NCBI GenBank assembly: GCA_037384885.1
Contig: JARRNO010000126.1
Coordinates: 1 to 6,271, forward strand
Length of the DNA stretch: 6,271 nucleotides
Reading direction: 5' to 3'
From: JARRNO01 sp037384885
GTDB lineage: Bacteria > Acidobacteriota > UBA4820 > DSQY01
The notes under the pieces are model-generated. The model was not told the DNA's origin, did no database searches, and saw only the letters and a program-made list of their open reading frames with translations. Both the position numbers and the translations under genes were made by a program. Positions 1-6,271 of this stretch are shown here, in pieces (within the stretch, counting starts at the first letter, position 1; each line of letters begins with the position of its first letter).

Positions 1-13
1 CCTCTCAGACGAT

Positions 14-39
14 TTGGCGGAGAGGGGGGGATTCGAACC
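14..39 (-). repeat. Detached copy of the tRNA-Ser 3' end (direct repeat, att-like)
   Basis: These 26 bases are identical to 243-268, which is the 3' end of the intact tRNA-Ser gene: CCA, discriminator G, the 3' acceptor strand, the 3' T-stem strand, the T-loop and the start of the 5' T-stem strand. Identity stops abruptly at 40. The bases beyond it cannot complete a tRNA: the 5' T-stem strand would read GCCGG against CCCCC, leaving two C-C mismatches, and no anticodon arm or variable arm follows. It is therefore a fragment, not a second tRNA. A short copy of a tRNA 3' end lying downstream of the intact gene is the usual footprint of tyrosine-recombinase integration. Here, however, the enclosed segment is only about 200 bp, with no integrase. 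A partial tandem duplication is the main alternative. Confidence 0.75.
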
Positions 40-119
40 GGCAGAATCTAAAAGCCTCGGAGGACAGAGCCTCCTGTGTTTCAAGATTCTCCATCGGTTC
101 CCGGGGCGGGTCCCCTTCC

Positions 120-172
120 TGGTTTTCTTACGGTCCGCCGCCAAGCAGTTGGCGGCGGGACCTCGAAAACCA
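120..172. repeat. Long near-perfect palindrome downstream of tRNA-Ser
   Basis: An inverted repeat is centred near 146. Bases 120-127 (tggttttc) pair with 165-172, bases 132-136 (ggtcc) pair with 158-162, and bases 137-144 (gccgccaa) pair with 149-156 around a four-base gcag loop. One extra G (157) and a small internal loop (128-131 against 163-164) interrupt it, giving 21 base pairs in all. Neither strand has a T-run after the stem, so it does not look like an intrinsic terminator. It sits close to the midpoint between the two tRNA 3'-end copies. It could be a REP-type palindrome, the core of a small non-autonomous element, or a structured RNA. No function can be assigned from one copy. Confidence 0.6.
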
Positions 173-189
173 TGGACACTTCCCCGCCC

Positions 190-201
190 TTCGAATCCCC
201 C
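190..201 (+). repeat. 12-bp inverted match to the tRNA-Ser T-loop
   Basis: The 12 bases ttcgaatccccc are the exact reverse complement of 255-266 in the tRNA gene and of 26-37 in its detached copy. They read as a T-loop plus 3' T-stem strand in plus orientation. The flanks do not continue the tRNA: there is no matching 5' stem strand and the acceptor strand diverges after a few bases. It may be a decayed tRNA remnant or chance. In a region already holding two copies of the same motif a remnant is possible, but the match is short. Confidence 0.35.
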
Positions 202-205
202 TTAC

Positions 206-335
<130 letters not shown>

Positions 336-353
336 GCGCGAGCGGCAACGACC

Positions 354-383
354 ATTATAGGGGGTCGGCCTCCGGCAAGTCAA
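354..383 (-). promoter_or_regulatory. Sigma70-type promoter of tRNA-Ser
   Basis: On the minus strand a -35 box TTGACT (383-378) and a perfect -10 box TATAAT (359-354) are separated by 18 bp. Transcription would start near 347, about 12 bases before the mature tRNA 5' end at 335. The stretch after the -10 box is GC-rich, a feature often seen in stable-RNA promoters. Confidence 0.78.
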
Positions 384-427
384 ACCCAGCGGGGGCGGCG
401 ATCCCGCGCCCGCCGCCCGGGCCAGGC

Positions 428-461
428 CCAAAGAGAGGGCGGGGATGAAATCCCCGCCCTC
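428..461 (-). terminator. Probable intrinsic terminator of the S46 peptidase gene
   Basis: A perfect 12-bp stem (461-450 with 446-435) closes on a three-base loop. On the minus strand it is followed by TCTTTGGG, only a short T-rich tail. It lies about 55 bases beyond the stop codon of the S46 peptidase gene and upstream of the tRNA promoter's transcription start, which fits a terminator separating the two units. The poor T-tract lowers confidence in factor-independent activity. The plus strand has no T-run after the stem. Confidence 0.6.
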
Positions 462-514
462 CGGCCGCCGGGCCGCCTTTCAAGACGATCCCCGCGGCGT
501 CAATATTCCGAGGC

Positions 515-2611
515 CTACTTGGCGGCGGACAGCAGTTCGTTCGCCACGCGGGGCGCGTCGTAGATCTTGTTGAGCGCTTCCATGATGGCGGGCGTATCCA
601 CCGCCACGCAGCGGGCCACCTTTTCGGAGTACACGAAGGTGTTGGGATTCATTTGGGGATTGCCGTCGAAGACCAGGCCCACGAGCTTCCCGGACTTGTC
701 CACGACGGGGCTGCCCGAGTTGCCGCCGGTGATGTCGGCGGTGCAGACGAAATCCATGGGAGTCTTCAGGTCGATCTTGCCGTACTTGGCCTCTTCCATC
801 TTGCTGAGCCTGAATTCGCCCTTGTTGTCGAAGGAGTACGCCCGGTTGTAAAGGCCGTAGAAGGTGGTCTTGTAGGGCACCAGGCTGGTGTCGAAGGCGT
901 AGCCCTTCACGGTTCCGAAGGCCAGGCGGAGCGTCCCCGTCGCGTCCGGATAGACATCATTTCCGTACACGGCGAACTGGGCCTTGGCGATCTGGGTGAG
1001 GGCGTGTTCCTCCACCGCGCTCACGTTGTCCCTGACCTCCTTGCGGAGCCGGCGGAGCGTGGGGTCCATGATGCGGACAAAGGCGATCAGGGGATCCTTC
1101 GTCGTTTTCACCGCCGCGCCCTTGTCCTTCAAGAGCGAGGCACGGAAGGACGCTTCGTTGAGCTTGGTTTCGGAGATGACTTCATGCGCGCGCGCCGCGG
1201 GGCTCATCCCGTCGAGAAGCTTCTTGACGTAGCTGTTGTTCGCGCCGAGCCCATCGTGCATCCGGGTCAGCCCGTAGGCCAGCCAGGCCTCATCGAGCCC
1301 CTTATGATAGGGACGTTTTGCCTTCAGCCTTCGCATGAGGCCCTGGATCTGGGCGTCGTGGTAGCCCGAGAGCCGGTCGGCGTCGGGCTTCTGGATCTCT
1401 TCCGAGTAGCGCAGAACGCGCATGGCGGCGCCCACCACGCCGTACCCATCGGGCATGATCCCCTCGTACATGATTTCCTTGAAGTGCTTCCGCTGCCACG
1501 CAACGGTTCCTTCCACCTGCTTCCAGGCGTCTTCATAGTGGCGGAGCTTGGGGTCGTTGCGGACGGCGTCGCGGAGCTTCTTTTCCCGGCGCGCTTTTTC
1601 GGCCATCAATTCGGGGTTTTTCAGGCCGTTGTATTCGCCGGTAATCGCCTTGATGCCGTTGTGGATAAAAAAGATGATGGACTGGGTTTCCTGGGCCTGC
1701 TTCGGTCCCAAGCCGGCGTAGTCCGTCAGGGCCTTGTCCAGCCCTTTGAGTTCGGCCAGTTCGGCGGGGTAAGAGACGTCGCGGAAATACTTGAGCTGGG
1801 CGAGCGTGTCCAGGCGGTCGGTCTTTCCGGGGTGGCCGGAGACGAAAATGGGCATGCCGTCGGTCACGCCGTTGGGATCGATTTTGAGGTAATCAGGCGT
1901 GTGGGCGGGCTTCCCGTTCTCATAGACCCGCAGAAAGCTGAAGTCCAGGTCGTAGCGGGGATAGAAAAAGTTGTCCGAGTCGCCGCCGAAATAGGCGGCT
2001 TCCTCTTCGGGTGCCATGACGATTCGGACGTCTGTGTATTCTTTATAGCGGTAGAGCATGTACCGCGCACCGCCGTACATCCGGATGACGCGGCCGCGGA
2101 GCCCCGTTTCCTTCTTGCACTGGTTTTCGATCTTGGCGATTTCCGCATCGCGGGCCTTCTGGGCCTGGGCGGGCGAGGCGCCCTTCTTGACGGCGGCGTT
2201 CACTTGCTTCGTCACATCTTTCATGGAACGCAGCACCTCCACCATGGCCCCGGGAACCTTCATCTCGTCCCCCTGGGTCTTGGCGTAAAAGCCGTCCTGC
2301 ACATAATTATGCTGAGGAGTGGAGAGTTGCTGGAGGTACATGCGCGCCACGTGGTGGTTGGTGAGGATCAGGCCGTTGGGCGACACGAAAGATCCGCTGC
2401 CGCCGCCGATTCCCACGGAGGCGAGGCGAAGATGGTCGAGCCAGGCCTGGGAAGGCGTGAAGCCATAGCGCTTCTTCAAGAGCTTGAGCGGGGGGTGGCT
2501 GTAGGTCCACATTCCTTCGTCCGCGCGGACGCCGCCGGAGAAGGCGAAAAGGAACGCGAACGCCAGAGCCGCGGTGCTGAGTGAGTACATCATTCTCTTC
2601 ATGTGTGACAT
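515..2611 (-). CDS. S46 family dipeptidyl peptidase precursor (DPP7-like)
   Basis: A 698-residue exported serine peptidase that should remove N-terminal dipeptides from oligopeptides in the periplasm or at the outer membrane. Residues 1-30 form a Sec signal (KR-rich start, hydrophobic 10-25, likely cleavage after VRA-30). The mature protein opens with DEGMW, as S46 enzymes do. The chymotrypsin-like triad is visible: His87 in LTNHH (83-87), Asp223 in DLDFS, and Ser632 in GGNSGSP (629-635). The middle third is rich in charged helical sequence, matching the family's helical domain. Length is typical for the family (about 700). By recalled alignment, the P1-specificity position 18 residues after the catalytic Ser is Gly650 (FDGN), as in DPP7 (hydrophobic P1), not Arg as in DPP11. 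The Cys that usually follows the HH pair is Val88. The ATG at 2611 is chosen because AGGAGGTG lies just upstream; an in-frame TTG at 2650 has no such site and would bury the signal peptide. Confidence 0.92.
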   Translation of the reverse strand: MSHMKRMMYSLSTAALAFAFLFAFSGGVRADEGMWTYSHPPLKLLKKRYGFTPSQAWLDHLRLASVGIGGGSGSFVSPNGLILTNHHVARMYLQQLSTPQHNYVQDGFYAKTQGDEMKVPGAMVEVLRSMKDVTKQVNAAVKKGASPAQAQKARDAEIAKIENQCKKETGLRGRVIRMYGGARYMLYRYKEYTDVRIVMAPEEEAAYFGGDSDNFFYPRYDLDFSFLRVYENGKPAHTPDYLKIDPNGVTDGMPIFVSGHPGKTDRLDTLAQLKYFRDVSYPAELAELKGLDKALTDYAGLGPKQAQETQSIIFFIHNGIKAITGEYNGLKNPELMAEKARREKKLRDAVRNDPKLRHYEDAWKQVEGTVAWQRKHFKEIMYEGIMPDGYGVVGAAMRVLRYSEEIQKPDADRLSGYHDAQIQGLMRRLKAKRPYHKGLDEAWLAYGLTRMHDGLGANNSYVKKLLDGMSPAARAHEVISETKLNEASFRASLLKDKGAAVKTTKDPLIAFVRIMDPTLRRLRKEVRDNVSAVEEHALTQIAKAQFAVYGNDVYPDATGTLRLAFGTVKGYAFDTSLVPYKTTFYGLYNRAYSFDNKGEFRLSKMEEAKYGKIDLKTPMDFVCTADITGGNSGSPVVDKSGKLVGLVFDGNPQMNPNTFVYSEKVARCVAVDTPAIMEALNKIYDAPRVANELLSAAK

Positions 2612-2613
2612 GA

Positions 2614-2621
2614 CACCTCCT
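2614..2621 (-). promoter_or_regulatory. Ribosome binding site of the S46 peptidase gene
   Basis: On the minus strand AGGAGGTG (2621-2614) ends two bases before the ATG at 2611. It is almost a full anti-16S match. It decides the start at 2611 over the upstream TTG at 2650 and over the downstream ATG at 2602, which would be about 13 bases from the GGAGG core. Confidence 0.8.
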
Positions 2622-2703
2622 AATCGGTGAGATGGGTACAACAAGGCCAAGGAATCAAATACGCAGAGGATGCGGGGATTGTTTCAGGGGACGGGAAACC
2701 ACG

Positions 2704-2732
2704 TAGACATCAGCCGTTGGCGGACCTATATT
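2704..2732 (+). promoter_or_regulatory. Sigma70-type promoter for the substrate-binding protein gene
   Basis: A -35 box TAGACA (2704-2709, five of six consensus bases) and a -10 box TATATT (2727-2732) are spaced by exactly 17 bp. Transcription would begin near 2739, giving a leader of only about a dozen bases in which the Shine-Dalgarno-like AGGGGTG (2739-2745) would sit at or near the 5' end. It may also serve the downstream PLP-enzyme gene. I saw no equally good promoter for the divergent S46 gene. Confidence 0.55.
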
Positions 2733-2750
2733 TCCAACAGGGGTGAAAAG

Positions 2751-3887
2751 ATGAAAGCAGAATGGTTCAGGAGCGTTGTCACGTTCGTGGCCGCTTTGTC
2801 CTTGGGCATTTTGCTGGGATGCGGAGGCGGCAGGGATGTCAAAATAGCCGTTGCCGGACCGCTTACAGGGCCGGAAGCGCCCCAGGGAAAGGCCGTGCTG
2901 AACGGGGTAACCCTGTCGGTCGCCCATTGGAACAAAGCGGGGGGCATACTGGGCAAGAAGATCGTGCTGATCCAGAAGAACGACGAGGACGACCCGGCCA
3001 AGGCCGCCGCCGTAGCCAAGGAACTCGTGAAGGCTCGCCCGCTGGTCGTGGTGGGCCACGTGGATTCGGGATGCTCGCTGAGGGCGGCGCCCATCTATCA
3101 ACGCAACAAAATCGTGATGATTTCGCCCACATCCACCAGTCCTAAGCTGACAGAGAGCGGGTGGAACCATGTCTTCCGCGTGTGCGGCCGGGATGATCTG
3201 CAGGGCCGGGCCGCAGCGGTGTGGATCGTCAAGCACGGGCAGGGCAATCGCGTCGCGGTCGTACACGACGGAAGCGAGTATGCCAAGGGGCTTTCCGACG
3301 AATTCAAGAGCAACTACGAGTTCTTATCCAGCAACAAGGTCGTGGCGGATGTGGCGGTGCAGCGAGGCGATCTCAACATGGATCCCGTTGCCCTTCAACT
3401 GAAAGCGGCCAACCCCGACCTGGTCTACTTCGGCGGCCTTGCCGACCAGGGCGGCGCCCTGCTGAAGGCCATGCGAAAGGAAAGCATGTCGGCGACCTTC
3501 ATGGCGGGCGACGGGTGTTTCGAACCGGAGTTTCTCGAAGCGGCGGGCCCGGGCCCGGCCAACGGGGCCATGGTGACGTTCATGCCCGATTTCAGTTCCC
3601 TGCCGGGGACGGGCATCCGCGCCTTCATGAACGAGTACCGTGAGAAATTCGGCAAAACACCCGGTCCCACCGCCATCTACGGGTATGAAGCGGCCAACAT
3701 CGCACTGGCTGCGGCGTCCAAAGCGCCCACACCGCTGAACGACCGCACACTCATGGACACGTTGCACCAATTGACCTTCAAGACAGGATTCGGTCTCATT
3801 CGTTTCGACGACAGGGGCGATCCGACGGAAATCCCTTACGTTGTCTGGAGGGTGATGGACGGCCGCTTTGAGGAGATCGGGAACTGA
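2751..3887 (+). CDS. LivJ/LivK-like ABC transporter substrate-binding lipoprotein
   Basis: A 378-residue extracytoplasmic solute receptor of the branched-chain amino acid (HAAT) type, periplasmic binding protein type I fold. Residues 1-23 are a lipoprotein signal: Arg7, a hydrophobic stretch, then lipobox LLG-Cys24. The mature part begins VKIAVAGPLTG (30-40), the first strand and ligand loop of this family. It continues with NKAGGILGKKI (61-71), GHVDSGCS (102-109) and SPTSTSP (125-131), which match LivJ/K ligand-contact loops. YAKGL and the LVYFGG strand of the second lobe follow. A lipid anchor, rather than a soluble form, is common in lineages other than enterics. The ATG at 2751 puts the signal at the N-terminus; the in-frame extension back to 2670 would precede it. 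No permease or ATPase gene is adjacent on either visible side, so this is an orphan receptor here. The ligand cannot be read from sequence; an amino acid is the family expectation. Confidence 0.88.
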   Translation: MKAEWFRSVVTFVAALSLGILLGCGGGRDVKIAVAGPLTGPEAPQGKAVLNGVTLSVAHWNKAGGILGKKIVLIQKNDEDDPAKAAAVAKELVKARPLVVVGHVDSGCSLRAAPIYQRNKIVMISPTSTSPKLTESGWNHVFRVCGRDDLQGRAAAVWIVKHGQGNRVAVVHDGSEYAKGLSDEFKSNYEFLSSNKVVADVAVQRGDLNMDPVALQLKAANPDLVYFGGLADQGGALLKAMRKESMSATFMAGDGCFEPEFLEAAGPGPANGAMVTFMPDFSSLPGTGIRAFMNEYREKFGKTPGPTAIYGYEAANIALAAASKAPTPLNDRTLMDTLHQLTFKTGFGLIRFDDRGDPTEIPYVVWRVMDGRFEEIGN

Positions 3888-3970
3888 GAGAGACGCACTA
3901 CGAGTCTCAGCCGCAAGGTGTTTACGGTACGCTCGACGCTGCTTTATCCATGGGTCGCGGTGATTCAATC

Positions 3971-5089
3971 ATGGGATTGAAAACGCCGTGCGCCCTGGTG
4001 GATTTGCAACGCCTCACCCAGAACTGCCGGGCCATGTCAGAGCGCGCTGCCCGCTTCGGCGTACGGCTGAGGCCGCATGTAAAGACTCACAAGTGCGTGG
4101 AGGCGGCAAGGCTCCAGGTGGAAGGCCATTTTGGCGGAATCACGGTGTCCACGCTTGCAGAGGCTTCCCGATTCGCCTCGGCGGGCTTCAAGGATATCGT
4201 CTACGCGGTTCCCATTCACCCCGGACGTTTTCAGAATGCGGCGGAGATCGCATCCACCGGCGTCAAACTGGGCCTTCTTCTGGATAACGGCGGTGCGCTG
4301 ACGGCGTTGGAAGATTTTTGCCGCGCCGCAGGCCGCAGGTTTCCGGTCTGGTTGAAGGTGGACTGCGGCGGCGGAAGGGCGGGCGTATTGCCAGGAGACC
4401 CTTCGAGCGTCGCTCTGGCCCGACGGGTCGCCCAATCGGGCGCCGTTGATTTCGCGGGCATTCTTACCCACGCGGGTCAGGCCTATCATTGCCGGAGCCG
4501 CGAGGAAGTCTTCAATATTGCCCGCCACGAGCGCGACGTGATGCTCCGCTTCGCGGGGACGCTCGACGAAGCGGGTGCAAAGGTGCCCGAGATCAGCATC
4601 GGTTCCACGCCCACGCTTTGCCGCGTGGACCACCTCAGGGGCGTCACCGAAGCCCGCCCCGGGAATTATGTCTTTTACGACGCCTTCCAGGCCGCCCTGG
4701 GGAGCTGCAGCCTCGACAATTGCGCTTTCACGGTCCTCGCCACGGTGATCGGGCATTATCCTCAGCGAAACGGGTTCCTCATCAACTGCGGCGCGCTGGC
4801 CCTGTCCAAAGACGAGGGGCCGGTGCAGCTTGATCCGGCCTGCGGGTACGGTGTCGTTTGCGACACGCACACAACGCAGCCCCACCCGCATCTCAGAATC
4901 GTAGGGCTCTCTCAGGAGCACGGCCGGGTAAAAGGACTGGAGCCCATCGACTACAACCGCTTTCCCATCGGGAGCACGGTCCGCATCATTCCCAACCACT
5001 CCTGTCTGGCGGCGGCGTGCTTCGACCGCTACTTCGTGATCGAGAGCCACGACGTGGTAGACGAATGGATCCCCGTCAAAGGGTGGTAG
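3971..5089 (+). CDS. D-threonine aldolase / D-serine dehydratase family PLP enzyme
   Basis: A 372-residue cytoplasmic fold-type III PLP enzyme with an alanine racemase-like N-terminal barrel and a C-terminal D-serine dehydratase-like domain. It should cleave or dehydrate a D-beta-hydroxy amino acid (D-Thr to glycine plus acetaldehyde, or D-Ser to pyruvate plus ammonia). The N-terminus has the family opening KTPCALVDL (4-12). The PLP lysine is Lys38 in RPHVKTHK (34-41), and SIGSTPT is a probable phosphate/metal region. Near the C-terminus PNHSC (341-345) supplies a His-x-Cys metal pair (His343, Cys345). From memory this matches eukaryotic D-serine dehydratase, whereas characterised D-threonine aldolases use His-x-Asp, so dehydratase-type chemistry is somewhat favoured. 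The ATG at 3971 is preferred: GGTGA lies 7 bases upstream, while the ATG at 3950 has no ribosome site. It follows the binding-protein gene by 83 bp, on the same strand and with no clear terminator between, so co-transcription is likely. Confidence 0.88.
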   Translation: MGLKTPCALVDLQRLTQNCRAMSERAARFGVRLRPHVKTHKCVEAARLQVEGHFGGITVSTLAEASRFASAGFKDIVYAVPIHPGRFQNAAEIASTGVKLGLLLDNGGALTALEDFCRAAGRRFPVWLKVDCGGGRAGVLPGDPSSVALARRVAQSGAVDFAGILTHAGQAYHCRSREEVFNIARHERDVMLRFAGTLDEAGAKVPEISIGSTPTLCRVDHLRGVTEARPGNYVFYDAFQAALGSCSLDNCAFTVLATVIGHYPQRNGFLINCGALALSKDEGPVQLDPACGYGVVCDTHTTQPHPHLRIVGLSQEHGRVKGLEPIDYNRFPIGSTVRIIPNHSCLAAACFDRYFVIESHDVVDEWIPVKGW

Positions 5090-5154
5090 GGCCGGAGCGA
5101 ATGCCCCACCTGTTCAAGACCCGTGTCGCCGGTTCCCCTTTAAAATCAAAAAGA

Positions 5155-5163
5155 TGCTATAAG
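5155..5163 (+). promoter_or_regulatory. Candidate extended -10 promoter for the ankyrin gene
   Basis: TGCTATAAG combines the TGn extension with a -10 box TATAAG (5158-5163), inside a local AT-rich patch (5139-5166) that stands out in this GC-rich DNA. No convincing -35 box is found at the normal spacing, which extended -10 promoters can tolerate. The leader to the ATG at 5237 would be about 65 bases and contains a 6-bp GC stem (5185-5190 with 5204-5209). Confidence 0.35.
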
Positions 5164-5236
5164 AAACGGGGGGGACGAAATGACCGGGCCGTCCACCTGA
5201 CCTGGCCCGCCGGGAGACGCATCGCGTGAAGACGCC

Positions 5237-6271
5237 ATGAAAAGGAATTTTGTAAAAATTCTGATGCTGCTTCTCGGAATTTGCGGAACCGAGCTTCTCG
5301 GCGGGTCCCAGCAGCATCTTCCCGTGGCGGAACGCCTCTCGCAGGCGGCCTCGACCGGCGACATTCAATCCGTGAAGGCTCTGCTGATGCGTGGCGCGGC
5401 CCCCAATTCTCACAGATGGCCGGCGTTGTACGAGGCGGTCGCGGGAGGGCACGAGCGCATCGCGGAAACGCTGCTGAAACACGGTGCCGACCCCAATGCG
5501 CAGGCGGGCGCCTGCCTCAGGCTGGCGGTGTCGGAAAACCGCATCGGGCTTGTCAGAATGCTCCTGCGCCACGGCGCCCGAGTGAACGTGGGTCCGTCGG
5601 CCTCGCTTCCGGCGCCGCTGGTGGAAGCCTGCAGCCTGGGCAACCTGGAAATGGTCCGGCTCCTCGTAGCCCGGGGCGCCGATATGCAGGAGACAGGAAG
5701 CGGCGTGACGCCCCTGATGGCGTCGGTCTACCACGGGACGGACCTTCTCCATTTTCTTCTCGACCATGGGGCCGATCCCAACCGCCACGACGGCCAGGAA
5801 GGCAAGACGGCGCTCATGTACGCCGTCGGCGCCGGAAAAGGTGACGCAGTGCAAGACCTCCTGGCTGCCGGCGCGAGTCCGGACGACACCGACAAGCTCG
5901 GTGAAACCGCGCTCATGATGGCCGCAAAAACCGGCGAGGTGGGCATCATGAAGATTCTCCTGGCGCACGGCGCCAAGGCCGGTGCGCGGGGCGGAATTCT
6001 TCAGGACGGCGAAACGGCCTTGATGCAGGCGGCCTATGCCGGAACCTACGATGCCGTGGGGGTTCTGCTTCAGGCCGGCGCCGATCCACGGGCTGCGGAT
6101 ATGCGCGGCCGGTCTCCCCTTATGTTTGCGGCGGAGGGAGGGCGGCGTGAGACGGCGGAGCTTCTGATCCGGGCCGGAGCCGGCGTCAACACAAGAGATT
6201 CCTCCGGACGGACCGCCTTGATCATGGCCGTCCAAGGGGGGTTTCCCAACGTGGCCGCGGCGCTCCTGAAA
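5237..6271 (+). CDS. Exported ankyrin-repeat protein (3' end beyond window)
   Basis: An open frame of 345 codons runs off the right edge. Residues 2-7 are basic (KRNFVK), then a hydrophobic stretch (8-15) and LLGGS lead to the repeats, so a Sec signal with cleavage around residue 24 is likely. Cys16 (GIC) does not make a good lipobox. About ten ankyrin repeats follow at 31-57, 61-87, 92-117, 125-149, 157-182, 190-215, 222-249, 258-287, 291-320 and 324 onward. Later repeats have the classical core (G-TALM-AA...LL-AGADP); repeats 1-4 lack the TPL/TAL motif and are divergent. Ankyrin arrays are binding scaffolds without catalysis, and the partner is unknown. Periplasmic ankyrin proteins near catalase genes in Pseudomonas are one precedent, but no such gene is here. 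There is no strong ribosome site at 5237. It lies 147 bp after the PLP-enzyme gene and probably has its own promoter. Confidence 0.88.
   Translation, partial: MKRNFVKILMLLLGICGTELLGGSQQHLPVAERLSQAASTGDIQSVKALLMRGAAPNSHRWPALYEAVAGGHERIAETLLKHGADPNAQAGACLRLAVSENRIGLVRMLLRHGARVNVGPSASLPAPLVEACSLGNLEMVRLLVARGADMQETGSGVTPLMASVYHGTDLLHFLLDHGADPNRHDGQEGKTALMYAVGAGKGDAVQDLLAAGASPDDTDKLGETALMMAAKTGEVGIMKILLAHGAKAGARGGILQDGETALMQAAYAGTYDAVGVLLQAGADPRAADMRGRSPLMFAAEGGRRETAELLIRAGAGVNTRDSSGRTALIMAVQGGFPNVAAALLK

Noticed and set aside
15..100. A second complete tRNA gene ending at 15
   Set aside because: Only the 3' end matches. The T-stem is broken by two C-C mismatches and there is no 5' acceptor strand, D-arm or anticodon arm.
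653..2584. 643-codon open frame on the plus strand opposite the S46 peptidase gene
   Set aside because: It is fully antisense to a gene with clear catalytic motifs. Its translation is low-complexity and shows no recognisable domain. Long antisense frames are expected in GC-rich coding DNA.
2681..2699. Inverted repeat gtttc/gaaac in the divergent intergenic region as an operator
   Set aside because: The 5-bp arms are expected by chance in this length, and no regulator gene is nearby.
2655..3266. 203-codon minus-strand frame covering the divergent promoter and the start of the binding-protein gene
   Set aside because: It overlaps a confident lipoprotein gene antisense, has no recognisable domain, and its product looks like a reverse-frame translation.
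4037..5050. 337-codon open frame on the minus strand opposite the PLP-enzyme gene
   Set aside because: It is a shadow of a gene with conserved PLP and metal motifs, and no domain is seen in the antisense translation.
5185..5209. GC stem cgggcc/ggcccg in the ankyrin leader as a riboswitch or attenuator
   Set aside because: It is only 6 bp with a 13-base loop, has no T-run and matches no riboswitch I recognise.
5114..6235. 373-codon open frame on the minus strand opposite the ankyrin gene
   Set aside because: The plus-strand frame encodes unmistakable ankyrin repeats. The antisense product is rich in Arg, Gly and His without any family pattern.

Overview
This is a GC-rich bacterial chromosome segment (roughly 60% G+C by eye) from a Gram-negative-type organism. 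Three of the four proteins carry export signals: a Sec signal on an S46 peptidase, a lipobox on a substrate-binding protein, and a probable signal on an ankyrin protein. S46 dipeptidyl peptidases are best known from Bacteroidota, Xanthomonadales-like proteobacteria and Acidobacteriota. Together with the composition this makes an Acidobacteriota-like or related environmental lineage my best guess, but no marker gene here settles it.

Layout. 1-243: non-coding DNA downstream of a tRNA gene, holding an exact 26-bp copy of the tRNA 3' end (14-39), a long near-perfect palindrome (120-172), a 12-bp inverted T-loop-like match (190-201) and a 13-bp direct repeat touching the tRNA CCA end. 244-335 (minus): an intact tRNA-Ser(GCT) behind a near-consensus promoter (354-383). 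435-461: a strong hairpin, the probable terminator of the next gene. 515-2611 (minus): an S46 dipeptidyl-peptidase precursor with a recognisable catalytic triad. 2612-2750: a divergent intergenic region with a good sigma70-type promoter for the rightward genes. 2751-3887 (plus): an orphan LivJ/LivK-like branched-chain amino acid-type substrate-binding lipoprotein. 3971-5089 (plus): a fold-type III PLP enzyme of the D-threonine aldolase / D-serine dehydratase family. 5237 to the right edge (plus): an exported ankyrin-repeat protein, cut by the window end.

The genes plausibly work together, though only by inference. The S46 enzyme would release dipeptides outside the cytoplasm. The lipoprotein would bind an amino-acid-like ligand. 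The PLP enzyme would break down a D-beta-hydroxy amino acid in the cytoplasm. No ABC permease or ATPase genes are present here, so any transport partner must lie elsewhere. I found no CRISPR array, toxin-antitoxin module, transposase or clear new defence system. The least explained part is the repeat-laden 255 bp at and downstream of the tRNA 3' end.
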